In this document: positions 10,201 to 17,652 of the stretch, one piece after another
How positions within the stretch are numbered: position 1 is the first letter of the stretch
Layout of the letters: every line of letters begins with the position of its first letter
Origin: Paenibacillus sp.
GTDB lineage: Bacteria; Bacteroidota; Bacteroidia; Bacteroidales; Muribaculaceae
Reading direction: 5' to 3'
DNA length: 64,000 nucleotides
NCBI GenBank assembly: GCA_023663345.1
Contig: JAMPHR010000004.1
Span: 179,326 to 243,325, forward strand
Program-made: the position numbers and the translations under genes
The notes under the pieces: model-generated
The model's database searches: none
What the model was told of the DNA's origin: nothing
The model's input: only the letters and a program-made list of their open reading frames with translations

Positions 10201-11601
10201 ATGTCGCCACGCTCAGCCTCAATACGATTCCGCAACACGCGCTCACTGTCCCTCCCGCTTTTCCGGCCCGAGATAGGCAATGCGTTCGGTCAGACACGCA
10301 GTCACGGTCCCATGGCACCAGGCCTGGGATTCGCATTCGGATTTACCGGAGAGGAATTTATCGACAAGGCACTGAGGCGAGGATGGCTCATCACTGATGA
10401 CGGACAGACCTCACCGGCCAACTTCGCCAACACCCGCGAATTGAACATCGAACTGACACTCGAACCCGTGAAAGGCCTGAAAATACTCCTCACCACCAAC
10501 CGCACCGACAACCGTACACATTCGGTACAGTTCATGTATGATAACATGCCCACCACCATGGCCGGATCCTACACCAAGACCCACATAGCGATGCGCACGG
10601 CATTGAAGCGTTTCAAGGCCGACAACGGATACAATTCCGAAGCCTTCAATTCATTCCTTGACAATATTCCAGTCATAGCCGAACGGTTTGAGCGGCAGTA
10701 CCGCAACGTCACCTATCCGATGAGGGGATTCATGGAGGGCAATATCAATGCCGGTCAACCCTATAACCCCGAGGTTGGCACGGTGAGCCGTACATCAAGC
10801 GATGTGCTCATCCCTGCATTTATCGCGGCATACTCAGGCACTGATCCCGAGAAGCAATACCTGTCACCGTTCCCCTCGTTCGCCCACGCTCTCCCCAACT
10901 GGCGCGTCACCTACGACGGACTACTGCAACTCGGCAACCTGCGCAACATATTCCAGTCCTTCACCCTCAGCCACGCATATCAATGTACCTACAGCGTTGG
11001 TTCCTACTCATCATTCCTCAACTGGGCCTCATCCCCCGAAGCCGACGGACTGGGATTCACTCTTGACGAACTGAGCGGTAATCCCATCCCCTCCTCCCCC
11101 TACAACATCTCGTCGGTAGCCATCACCGAGCGGTTCGCTCCACTTATAGGCGCGTCAGCCACTCTGAAGAACGGCATGACCCTCTCGGCCGAATACCGCG
11201 ATGCCCGCACACTCACCCTCAACACCTCGGCAGGTCAAGTGGTGGAGGCAAGCCAGAAAGGCGTTACCATAGGGCTCGGTTACAAGATAATAGGATTCAA
11301 CACCGTACTGAAACTTAAGGGGACAGGCCACGGCATATCCAACGACCTCACCGTGAGCGGAGATTTCTCGATAGCCGAGACGCAGGCGCTGATACGCCGC
11401 ATCGAGACAGCCTACACTCAGGCCACATCGGGGACGCGCACCCTTAACTTCAACCTTGCCGCCAACTACATAATGTCGCGACGGCTCACCATCGGTGCTT
11501 TCTTCGACCATCAGATCAACACCCCCATTGTCTCATCAACATCCTACCCCATGACCAATACCTCTTTTGGCATCAACATGTCTCTCTCCCTTGCCCGCTG
11601 A
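4207..11601 (+). CDS. sprA: SprA, outer-membrane translocon of the type 9 secretion system
   Basis: A 2464-residue protein of the size and architecture of SprA/Sov, the very large barrel through which T9SS cargo crosses the outer membrane. Repeated SprA N-terminal-type segments such as FNILDMNFALGPLEKIFGPGGV and the many beta strands support this. The start is uncertain. GTG 4207 is the first usual start codon, but it would give MLMLMVVALHSYA with no basic n-region. The open frame upstream, back to the ruvA stop at 4134, encodes a basic stretch (RFLKRFHH) plus hydrophobic core that completes a normal signal peptide, so initiation at ATT 4141 or CTG 4159 is plausible. It converges with comEC only 4 bases apart, leaving no room for a terminator. 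Confidence 0.95.
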   Translation: MLMLMVVALHSYARGNDPDFTPPASIVTADPLVEEADSVMLPFQVSPTVPMRYRDFMAGEYAADLTAPSNISTVTEYDPQMGCYVVRTRLGDRDIVTPFYLTPEQYNDWQNRRSMRDYFRMRNTEALTAPSREPFNILDMNFALGPLEKIFGPGGVSLRTQGSINISTGIKSNKTDNPALSLDSRRKIYFDFDQKIQATIQATVGDRMKFNMTYNTDATFDFDSKNIKLAYEGKEDDIVKSIEAGNVSLTTGSSLIRGSTALFGIKTKLQFGKLTATALVSQQNSESTTVSTRGGSQTTDFKIRADEYDQNRHFFLAQYFHDNYDRFASRLPLVTSGINITRIEVWVTNKNSHFDQSRNFVAFMDLGENSTLASDYWQPDHSSPVPSNSSNNLLSTLKTEYPEARNINTVTQALAPLTAYGIEGGRDYEKVESARLLSSSEYTLNPTLGYISLRNALNADEVLGVAYEYTYNGRTFQVGEFSADITTTNQSLYLKMLKSTTVNTRLPMWRLMMKNVYPLGAYQVQQQNFRLNIKYLSDTTGIEINYLPVAGLSTVPLLQVMGLDRIDSNQASNPDGFFDFIDGYTILASQGKIIFPVVEPFGRNLAEKIGNPVLAQKYVYQELYDSTLIVARQFADKNKFILTGKYQASSGSQIRLNAMNVPRGSVIVTAGGVVLNENSDYTVDYAMGIVTITNQSIIDSGQSISVTLENQSLYSTQRKTLVGLDLNYRFNKDFNVGATLMHFSEKSLTEKVNIGDEVVNNTIWGLNTQYNTRFMWLTNLLNKIPTVNAVQPSSLSVQAEFAQLIPRTQKSGSNKGSSYIDDFESTQIGIDLRTPYAWFLASTPYDPASTALFPEAALSDNVDYGKNRALINWYYIDRMFTERNSSLCPGYIKSDPAQMNNPYIREVTSREIFPGRQLTYGESNTIQTLNLSFYPSERGPYNLDATDIDDQGRLLYPERRWGGVMRRMDNTNFEASNIEYVQFWMLSPFLDPDNDNLEGGDLYFNFGEISEDILKDGLKSYENGIPVNGDNQFMKETVWGRVSSQNSLTYAFDNNNSARPIQDVGLDGLKNDDEFSFPSYSTYLEGLRRRLSPEAIDRMQQDRFSPFNDPAGDNYHFFRGYDYDEQRLGVLERYKRYNGVEGNSLSPDEAPDPLYQSSKSVPDVEDINQDNTLNEYERYFQYRVSIRPADLEVGKNYITDKQTSTVVNHDGTTQEVVWYQFKIPLSDYEKVVGNISDFSTIRFARMFMTGFKAPTHLRFATLELVKGEWRPYGFNLNTRGDAPAEGELDVSVVNIEENAEREPVNYVLPPGVSRITDPGQSQIVQLNEQSISLKVEGLQAGDARGIYKNTMLDLRNYKRMQMWIHAERLIDDLTNLGNGELSAFIRLGSDVKDNYYEYEIPLELTPAGRYSDDSATDRGIVWPRNNYMDFELQALVDLKKERNRAKNENEPGVGFAVPYTSRDPGNERNRITVTGNPSLSDVRVMLIGVRNNSPVVKDGIVWLNELKVTDFNNSGGWAAKGNVNLGVSDIATLNMGAHIETAGFGAVDQPLNARRMDDYEQYNFAMQIDAGRFFPEKARLRAPIYYSVSKEKITPKYNPLDQDVELKDALDACITKAQKDSILNYAVERTTIRSFSISGLKFDVKSKTPKPWDPANFTFNFSFNKQTRNDPTTEYEYTNDYRGSLQYTYSPYNKGVRPLAFIKSRSRNLKFFREWEFNYLPTTISFLTTISRYYYEMQTRSETDIDFRLPVSVSKNFIWDRQFSLSWNFTKSLSMNFSSNTSARIDETMGAVNRRLFPDEYREWKDTVLRSIMHLGTPWSYNQSFVVSYRAPFSKIPVLDWLTGNLSYNATYRWDRGAEVDGISMGNSIANQAAVNADGRINFENIYRKWSFTKAVDQRFMANRPKVTTKKPKRFERTFALQPDTSFNIRHNLRSPKVKVSATTVDGKPVRITHKVVDANNITILTRGDQNLKFTIQELPEKQKSLWREVAEYGTRLLMSPRSASIRFRNTRSLSLPLFRPEIGNAFGQTRSHGPMAPGLGFAFGFTGEEFIDKALRRGWLITDDGQTSPANFANTRELNIELTLEPVKGLKILLTTNRTDNRTHSVQFMYDNMPTTMAGSYTKTHIAMRTALKRFKADNGYNSEAFNSFLDNIPVIAERFERQYRNVTYPMRGFMEGNINAGQPYNPEVGTVSRTSSDVLIPAFIAAYSGTDPEKQYLSPFPSFAHALPNWRVTYDGLLQLGNLRNIFQSFTLSHAYQCTYSVGSYSSFLNWASSPEADGLGFTLDELSGNPIPSSPYNISSVAITERFAPLIGASATLKNGMTLSAEYRDARTLTLNTSAGQVVEASQKGVTIGLGYKIIGFNTVLKLKGTGHGISNDLTVSGDFSIAETQALIRRIETAYTQATSGTRTLNFNLAANYIMSRRLTIGAFFDHQINTPIVSSTSYPMTNTSFGINMSLSLAR

Positions 11602-11605
11602 CATG

Positions 11606-13612
11606 TCACCGCATCACCCAGGGACCACTCCTGAGCGATCGGAACGGTACTGAAGCCTCAGCAAGTTCACCCGCATACCTGTCATGCCTCATCTTATTTA
11701 GATCGGAACTCAGCAACACACTGTCAGCACCCACCACTTGGGCCATACCGCACACATCCCCCATGAATCCACGGCACACCACCGCATAATCGGGACGGAA
11801 ATTATAATCCGTGGCATGGGCATTGGCCGAGATCAATACAAAGCTCTTGCCTCCGGCAAATATCACATTCCCTTTTCTGGCAAGTCGGTCATTAGCAATA
11901 CCCTCGGGCATCAGTTCGACCTCCTTTATACCCCGGCGCATCATGTATATGCTGTACCGTCGGGCGCAACGGTCCATAACCTCATCGACCATTGTCTGAC
12001 GGGCCGTGGTAGCGACATGCAACCTATTACCCGACTTAACCACCATCGTGGTCTCGGTGCTCGACCGGGTGATATATACCTCACTGTCAGGCCATGAATC
12101 CTCCTTAATACACATCACCATGACAGCACACACCACCGTCATCGCAGTGGCGATTCCCCATACCGGTCTACGTTTGTAAAGCCATATAGCAAACATTGCC
12201 AACACAAGGAAATAAGCCCATATCATCCATCCGGAAACGTATATATCCCTCACAACAGCCCCGGGAATCCCGAGTACCCATCCGGCCACCGTTTCGATCG
12301 ACCGGTAAAGGAAATCAACTATCCGTCCGAGCCACACGGAATGTAATCCGGCAACATTGAGCATCAGCAGAACCGCCCCTCCACCCAATATCAGAGGCAA
12401 CAACACGGCAACCACCATATTCACCACAAGAAATCCCACCGGGAATATATGGAAATGCCAAGCGCTCACCATCCCTGTACCGAGCATGGCCGCCACAGTC
12501 ACACACACGTAATCAGCAATGATCCGCAACACCCTGTGCTTACGGCTGACCGGATTGAGCTTTCCGGCAAACACTATGATCGCAAGTACCGCTATGAATG
12601 TGAGCTGAAATCCCAAAGAATACACAGCCAAAGGATCGAAAAGCAGAATCACCAGAGCCGATGCACCGAGTGCATTGAGTGGCGACCACACCCGTTGCAT
12701 CATTGTCGTGATCATGAAAAGCGTGGCCATGATCACAGCCCTCACCACCGATGGAGACAATCCTGTCATCACGGCAAAAGCCCACAGCGCTATCACGGTG
12801 AGAGACATCCTCACATATCGTCCGCGACTCATGGTAAAAGGCATCAAAGCAAGGGTCAACAATGCCGTGAGTATCCCCACATGCAACCCGCTCAACGCAA
12901 GGATATGGGCAATGCCGGTGGAGGCAAACATATCGCGTGTGGACGGATCGAGCCATGTCCTGTCACCGGTCAGAGTCGCCGTGAGAAACTGTCGTGTGCC
13001 TGCCGATACAGGCATGACAGCTATATGGGCCTGGAGATCGCCCCTGAACCGACGTATCGCGTTAAAGATTCCCGGCTCCGCGACTGCATACACTATACTG
13101 TCGGGCACAACGAAAGCCTCGGTCATGACGCCCGCGTCACGCAACCTACGGTTATAATCTATCTCATCGGGCAGATCCAAGCGGCTTGTCAATGGCCTGA
13201 ATACCGTAGAGAATCTCAGCCTGTAAGTCTCATCCATATACGGCATCAACGACGGCACCATACATTTCGACATGAACGGCCGGCAACCCATTCCGGCAAC
13301 CGAGTCAACCTCCACTACCAGCATACGGCCCCGGTCATTCTCCCGTAACTCCTTGACCGTACCCGAGCACTCCACCTCAGTCCCTCTGAGGGCTATGCCC
13401 GGCATATAAGGCCGGTGCATTTCCGCCACTATCCCACCGGTGGCAACCCCAAGCAACATCACGGCAATATAGGCACGACGCAAGGCTATACACGCCACAC
13501 AACACACCACCGGGACAGATATCCACAGAGGAGTGGATACCGTCCCGGTGATTATGATACCTGTCATGAATGCCACTGCGAGCGACAACAGGGGATATAA
13601 CGAGCGTGACAC
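11606..13612 (-). CDS. ComEC/Rec2-family membrane protein
   Basis: A 668-residue polytopic protein. Residues 1-200 are two or more membrane helices and a DUF4131-like OB region. The middle is the Competence membrane domain with the characteristic LALSGLHVGIL and GLSPSVVRAVIMA motifs. The C-terminal soluble part lacks the HxHxDH metal ligands of the nuclease-like domain found in Gram-positive ComEC. ComEC carries single-stranded DNA across the inner membrane during transformation; the role here is unproven. The start is GTG at 13612, the only usual start before an in-frame stop upstream. It is downstream of the YeiH-type gene on the same strand. Confidence 0.88.
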   Translation of the reverse strand: MSRSLYPLLSLAVAFMTGIIITGTVSTPLWISVPVVCCVACIALRRAYIAVMLLGVATGGIVAEMHRPYMPGIALRGTEVECSGTVKELRENDRGRMLVVEVDSVAGMGCRPFMSKCMVPSLMPYMDETYRLRFSTVFRPLTSRLDLPDEIDYNRRLRDAGVMTEAFVVPDSIVYAVAEPGIFNAIRRFRGDLQAHIAVMPVSAGTRQFLTATLTGDRTWLDPSTRDMFASTGIAHILALSGLHVGILTALLTLALMPFTMSRGRYVRMSLTVIALWAFAVMTGLSPSVVRAVIMATLFMITTMMQRVWSPLNALGASALVILLFDPLAVYSLGFQLTFIAVLAIIVFAGKLNPVSRKHRVLRIIADYVCVTVAAMLGTGMVSAWHFHIFPVGFLVVNMVVAVLLPLILGGGAVLLMLNVAGLHSVWLGRIVDFLYRSIETVAGWVLGIPGAVVRDIYVSGWMIWAYFLVLAMFAIWLYKRRPVWGIATAMTVVCAVMVMCIKEDSWPDSEVYITRSSTETTMVVKSGNRLHVATTARQTMVDEVMDRCARRYSIYMMRRGIKEVELMPEGIANDRLARKGNVIFAGGKSFVLISANAHATDYNFRPDYAVVCRGFMGDVCGMAQVVGADSVLLSSDLNKMRHDRYAGELAEASVPFRSLRSGPWVMR

Positions 13613-13690
13613 TTGGAGGAGAGAAGAATGTGAGGAGATTGGTAATGAATCTGGTTTATCAGGGCATTACAGCCTGAAAAGAGCTGGAAT

Positions 13691-14674
13691 TTAGGCTATC
13701 GTGTTCATCACAACAAAGAAGCTGCTCACACCTATCACTATCCACAGCAGGATAGCAAGCACAAACGGCTTCACGCCTACAGCCTTGACCATCTTGACCG
13801 ACAGTCCGGCTCCGATCATGAACAGAGTGAGTACCAATCCCTTCTTAGCGAGATAGACAAGAGTGGAGGTAAGCCATGCGGGCAACGGCAGATAGGTGTT
13901 TACCACCATTGCGAGGATGAACAAGAATATGAACCAGGGAATGGAGATCTTGCTCTTCTTGTCACGGAATATGAGCATGGTCACCAGTGCGAGGGGGATG
14001 ATCCACAGGGCACGGGTGAGCTTGATGAGAGTAGCCAACTTGAGAGCGTCACCGGCATTCTCAACACCCTGGGCGGCAAGGATTCCTGAATAGGCATCAC
14101 CTGCTCCCACTACTGACGATGTGTCGTGGATGGCGATTGCCGCCCATGTGCCAAACTGAGCCGCACTCATATCGAAATACGCTCCTATAGGGGGGAAGAT
14201 GAACAGCGCTATTGCGTTGAGCACAAACACTACTCCGAGCGATACGGCCATCTCATGGTCATCAGCCTTAAGCACAGGACCCACAGCGGCTATGGCGCTA
14301 CCGCCACAGATGGCTGTACCCGACGAGATGAGATAGGAGGTCTTGCGGTTGATGTGAAGCCAGTAGCCGGCAAGCACGCCTATCACCATGACCCCCACTA
14401 CTGATACCACAGTGAAGAGCATACCCTCGCTACCACTCTTGAGCGACTCAGTGAGATTCATGCCGAAACCGAGCCCGACAACCGATGCCTGCAACAGATA
14501 TTTCGAGGTCTTCTTGTTGAACTTTGGATAAGGGCACTCGAAAAAGAGGGCAAACACGATACCGAGAAACAGTGCAAACCACGGAGCAACCGATATGCCC
14601 GTGCCCAACAGGTCGATAGGAAACACGACCATTATCACCAGCAGAATGTAAATGTATTTAGCAGGTAGTTTCAT
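13691..14674 (-). CDS. YeiH-family (UPF0324) putative sulfate/anion exporter
   Basis: A 327-residue membrane protein with about ten hydrophobic helices. Conserved UPF0324 motifs are visible: SSGTAICGGSAIAAVGPVL and AIHDTSSVVGAG. YeiH-type proteins are annotated as sulfate exporters, mostly from family context and not from transport data, so the substrate remains open. It lies 37 bases downstream of aroE and 78 bases upstream of the ComEC-like gene, all on the minus strand. Confidence 0.88.
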   Translation of the reverse strand: MKLPAKYIYILLVIMVVFPIDLLGTGISVAPWFALFLGIVFALFFECPYPKFNKKTSKYLLQASVVGLGFGMNLTESLKSGSEGMLFTVVSVVGVMVIGVLAGYWLHINRKTSYLISSGTAICGGSAIAAVGPVLKADDHEMAVSLGVVFVLNAIALFIFPPIGAYFDMSAAQFGTWAAIAIHDTSSVVGAGDAYSGILAAQGVENAGDALKLATLIKLTRALWIIPLALVTMLIFRDKKSKISIPWFIFLFILAMVVNTYLPLPAWLTSTLVYLAKKGLVLTLFMIGAGLSVKMVKAVGVKPFVLAILLWIVIGVSSFFVVMNTIA

Positions 14675-14711
14675 GTAGATGTAATATATTGATTATCCTT
14701 ATGTTTGATAT

Positions 14712-15476
14712 TTACATATTCCATATCCTCCATGACTCGAACGCCTGCAGCAACAGCATTTCCAGACCATTCTTCACCTCAGCTCCGTGGGCCTGTCCCT
14801 TTTTCATGAACGTGGTGACATCGGGATTATATATGAGATCATAGAGAAGATGCCCGGGAGTGAGACACGAGTAAGGGATGGGCGGACATGCGTCAACCTT
14901 GGGATACATGCCGAGAGGAGTGGTATTGACTATCACCTTGTATTCAGCCATCACCTCGGGGGTTAGATCATCGTAAGTCAACATTCCGTCACGCCGTGTA
15001 CGTGACACATAGACAGGTTCCACGCCAAGCGATATCAGCCCCTGGCGCACCGCCTTGGCGGCACCGCCGGTCCCGAGTATCAGAGCTTTCTTCCGCTCGG
15101 GGGTCAACAAAGGAGAGATCGAGTTGCGGAATCCTACCACATCAGAGTTATATCCTATCAGTTCGAAATCATCATCGTCAATTGAATCGCCACGCACGAT
15201 CTTTACCACATTGACAGCCCCGATAGCCTCGGCTTCAGGATCAAGAGCATCGAGATACTGCATCACCTGCTCCTTATAAGGTATGGTCACATTCAGACCC
15301 GACAGTTCGGGATGATCCTCAAGCACCTCCTTGAGATCGGAGATGGAGGGTATCTCGAAATTCATATACTCAGCATCTATCCCCTCGGCGGCAAACTTGT
15401 CGTTGAAATAGTTTCTGGAAAAAGAGTGGCCGAGCGGATAACCTATCAGGCCGTAAATCTTGTGACTGTCAATCAT
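14712..15476 (-). CDS. aroE: Shikimate dehydrogenase AroE
   Basis: An enzyme of the shikimate pathway that reduces 3-dehydroshikimate to shikimate with NADPH. The N-terminal substrate domain has YGLIGYPLGHSFSR and NVTIPYKEQV, which contains the catalytic lysine. The cofactor domain has ILGTGGAAKAVRQGL and a VSRTRR segment, typical for NADPH, followed by NTTPLGMYP. I choose the ATG at 15474-15476 (MIDSHKIYG, 254 residues) because AroE proteins begin a few residues before YGLIG. In-frame ATGs at 15485 and 15500 are also possible. It is the first gene of the minus-strand group that continues with the YeiH-type transporter. Confidence 0.93.
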   Translation of the reverse strand: MIDSHKIYGLIGYPLGHSFSRNYFNDKFAAEGIDAEYMNFEIPSISDLKEVLEDHPELSGLNVTIPYKEQVMQYLDALDPEAEAIGAVNVVKIVRGDSIDDDDFELIGYNSDVVGFRNSISPLLTPERKKALILGTGGAAKAVRQGLISLGVEPVYVSRTRRDGMLTYDDLTPEVMAEYKVIVNTTPLGMYPKVDACPPIPYSCLTPGHLLYDLIYNPDVTTFMKKGQAHGAEVKNGLEMLLLQAFESWRIWNM

Positions 15477-15522
15477 ACTGGACATTGAGAGGGTGAACAT
15501 ATATTGGAGAGTTCCAAGTGTG

Positions 15523-15530
15523 CAAAATTA
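15523..15530 (-). promoter_or_regulatory. Bacteroidetes -7 box for aroE
   Basis: Minus-strand reading is TAATTTTG, matching TAnnTTTG, 46 bases before the chosen aroE start. The -33 box is weak. Confidence 0.4.
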
Positions 15531-15612
15531 TACTTTTCCTATTAAATAAGCAATATTTTTAAAACAATGTAATCGCGTGACGGTTAACATTTATTTTATA
15601 TATTAGTTTAAA

Positions 15613-15649
15613 TTTGTTCTATCTTCATGAAACTATATCATTACCTTTG
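15613..15649 (+). promoter_or_regulatory. Promoter of the ABC efflux operon
   Basis: TTTG at 15613-15616 and TACCTTTG at 15642-15649 fit the Bacteroidetes -33 and -7 boxes. The 25-base spacer is longer than the usual 19-21. The first gene starts 60 bases further on. Confidence 0.45.
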
Positions 15650-15709
15650 CGTCATATAAGTAACCTGTATAAGACAACACGTTTCTTCATAGCGTAACAA
15701 TTTCAGATC

Positions 15710-16423
15710 ATGATAATCGAACTCAAGGATGTAAACAAATCATATCCCGGTGTGGTTCCGCTCCATGTGCTCAAAGATGTAAATCTGAGCATCAACAAGG
15801 GGGAGCTGGTATCCATCATGGGTGCATCCGGATCGGGTAAATCCACCCTGCTCAATATTCTCGGTATTCTCGACAACTATGACTCGGGCGAATATCATCT
15901 CGACGGTGTACTCATAAAGAACCTCACCGAGAACAAGGCTGCTGACCTGCGCAACTACATGATAGGATTTGTGTTCCAGTCGTTCAACCTCATCGGATAC
16001 AAGAATGCCCTCGAGAACGTGGCGCTTCCGCTGTTCTACCGTGGCATATCGCGCCGCAAGCGCAACGCCATGGCCATGGAACAACTCGAGCGAATGGGTA
16101 TGGCCGACCGCGCAACCCATCTGCCGGGCGAGCTGTCGGGCGGACAGAAACAACGTGTGGCAATAGCCCGCGCCCTCATCACCAACCCGTCCATCATTCT
16201 CGCCGATGAGCCCACCGGCGCTCTCGACTCCAAAACCTCCAAAGAGGTGATGCAGGTGTTCCGCGACCTCAACGCCGAGGGGCGCACCATAGTAATAGTG
16301 ACCCATGACCCGGGAGTGGGCGAACAGACCAACCGCATCATACGCATATCGGACGGCCGTATAGTCACACCCGATCAATCCATCACCGACACTCAGGCAA
16401 TCATCACACCCTCCATCCAATGA
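15710..16423 (+). CDS. MacB/LolD-type ABC transporter ATPase
   Basis: A 237-residue ATPase with Walker A GASGSGKST at residues 38-46, Q-loop FVFQSFNLIGY, signature LSGGQKQRVAIARAL and Walker [14 protein letters not shown]. The sequence is that of the MacB/LolD/FtsE group, which powers mechanotransmission in place of transport through the membrane. It overlaps the first permease by 4 bases (ATGA), so translation is coupled. With the two permeases, adaptor and TolC-like channel downstream it forms a complete tripartite exporter. Substrate unknown. Confidence 0.93.
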   Translation: MIIELKDVNKSYPGVVPLHVLKDVNLSINKGELVSIMGASGSGKSTLLNILGILDNYDSGEYHLDGVLIKNLTENKAADLRNYMIGFVFQSFNLIGYKNALENVALPLFYRGISRRKRNAMAMEQLERMGMADRATHLPGELSGGQKQRVAIARALITNPSIILADEPTGALDSKTSKEVMQVFRDLNAEGRTIVIVTHDPGVGEQTNRIIRISDGRIVTPDQSITDTQAIITPSIQ

Positions 16424-17643
16424 TCGACCTTGTAAACGAAATACTCGCCACCCTGAAGCATAATAAACTGAGGACGGCGCTCACGGGATTTGCAGTCTCG
16501 TGGGGCATATTCCTCCTCATTGTGCTGCTGAGCGTTTCCCACGGGCTTGTCAACGGCATGAACGACATGTTCTCGCGCCGTGACACCGAGTCCATGACGG
16601 TGGAAGGCGGATGGGCTTTCAAACCGTACAAAGGACTGACCGACGGCCGCAAAGTGCAATTGCGCGAGCGTGACATCAACCTCATACGCAACCGCAACGA
16701 GAAACTGGTGACGCGCATCTCGGCCACAATCAGCAACGACACTGCCACCATATCCACCGGCAAGGATTACGTGACAGGCGGATATCAGGGGGTGTACCCC
16801 TCGGGACTCAAGAGCGAGGGAGCCACCATGCTCAATGGCCGTTTCATCAACGATAATGATATACGCCAGGCCCGGCGTGTGGTAGTGCTCCACACCGACA
16901 ATGCCCGAAACCTGTTTGGCGAGAAAGACCCCATAGGTAAACTCGTGAAGATGAATGATCTCACCTTCACGGTGGTGGGTGTATTCAAGCATGAATGGAA
17001 CACCCGCAGCTACATCCCCTACTCCACAGCCCGCAACCTGTCGGGCGGAAGCGACAAGGTGAAGAACATCTCGGTGGGCGTAGGCTCCATCAGCTCGATA
17101 GCCGACGGCGAGAAGGCCGAGCAGGATATGTATGTCACACTCGGCAACGAGCATAACTTCGATGCTACCGATCAGGGAGCATTATGGATAAGAAACTATG
17201 CAAAACAACGGCTCACACAGAACACCGCTTCCGGAGCCCTCGAACTTGCTGTGTGGATAATCAGCATCCTCACCATGCTCTCGGGCATCGTAGGCGTGAG
17301 CAACATCATGTTTGTCTCCGTAAGGGAACGCACCCATGAGATAGGCGTGCGCCGTGCTATCGGTGCCAGGCCTCTCAGCATCCTCAAACAGGTGATACTC
17401 GAGAGTGTGGCCATCACTACCATATTCGGCTACGTAGGCATAGTGCTGGGTGTGATAGTCACCGGGATAATCAACTCGGTGGCCGAAAGCAAGGGGGTAG
17501 AGTTCATCAAGGATCCCTCGGTAGATCTCGGGGTGGCCGTCCAGGTGACGGTGGTCCTCATAATCGCCGGAGCTGTAGCCGGACTGTTTCCCGCCATGAA
17601 ATCACTTAAAATCAAGCCTGTCGAGGCATTGAGAGATGAATAA
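16420..17643 (+). CDS. MacB-like ABC transporter permease, first of two
   Basis: A 407-residue protein with one N-terminal helix (TALTGFAVSWGIFLLIVLLSV), a large periplasmic MacB_PCD domain and three C-terminal helices of the FtsX domain (ISILTMLSGIVGVSNIMFVSVRERTHEIGVRRAIGA and following). The RERTHEIGVRRAIGA coupling segment is typical. It starts within the stop region of the ATPase gene and ends 9 bases before the second permease. Two separate permease genes suggest a heterodimer in place of the MacB homodimer, and neither is fused to the ATPase. Confidence 0.92.
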   Translation: MIDLVNEILATLKHNKLRTALTGFAVSWGIFLLIVLLSVSHGLVNGMNDMFSRRDTESMTVEGGWAFKPYKGLTDGRKVQLRERDINLIRNRNEKLVTRISATISNDTATISTGKDYVTGGYQGVYPSGLKSEGATMLNGRFINDNDIRQARRVVVLHTDNARNLFGEKDPIGKLVKMNDLTFTVVGVFKHEWNTRSYIPYSTARNLSGGSDKVKNISVGVGSISSIADGEKAEQDMYVTLGNEHNFDATDQGALWIRNYAKQRLTQNTASGALELAVWIISILTMLSGIVGVSNIMFVSVRERTHEIGVRRAIGARPLSILKQVILESVAITTIFGYVGIVLGVIVTGIINSVAESKGVEFIKDPSVDLGVAVQVTVVLIIAGAVAGLFPAMKSLKIKPVEALRDE

Positions 17644-17652
17644 CTCCACGGT

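Noticed and set aside
12449-13348. 299-residue plus-strand reading frame inside the ComEC-like gene
   Set aside because: It is antisense to a clear ComEC membrane domain, and its His/Arg-rich translation has no recognisable domain. It is a frame shadow.
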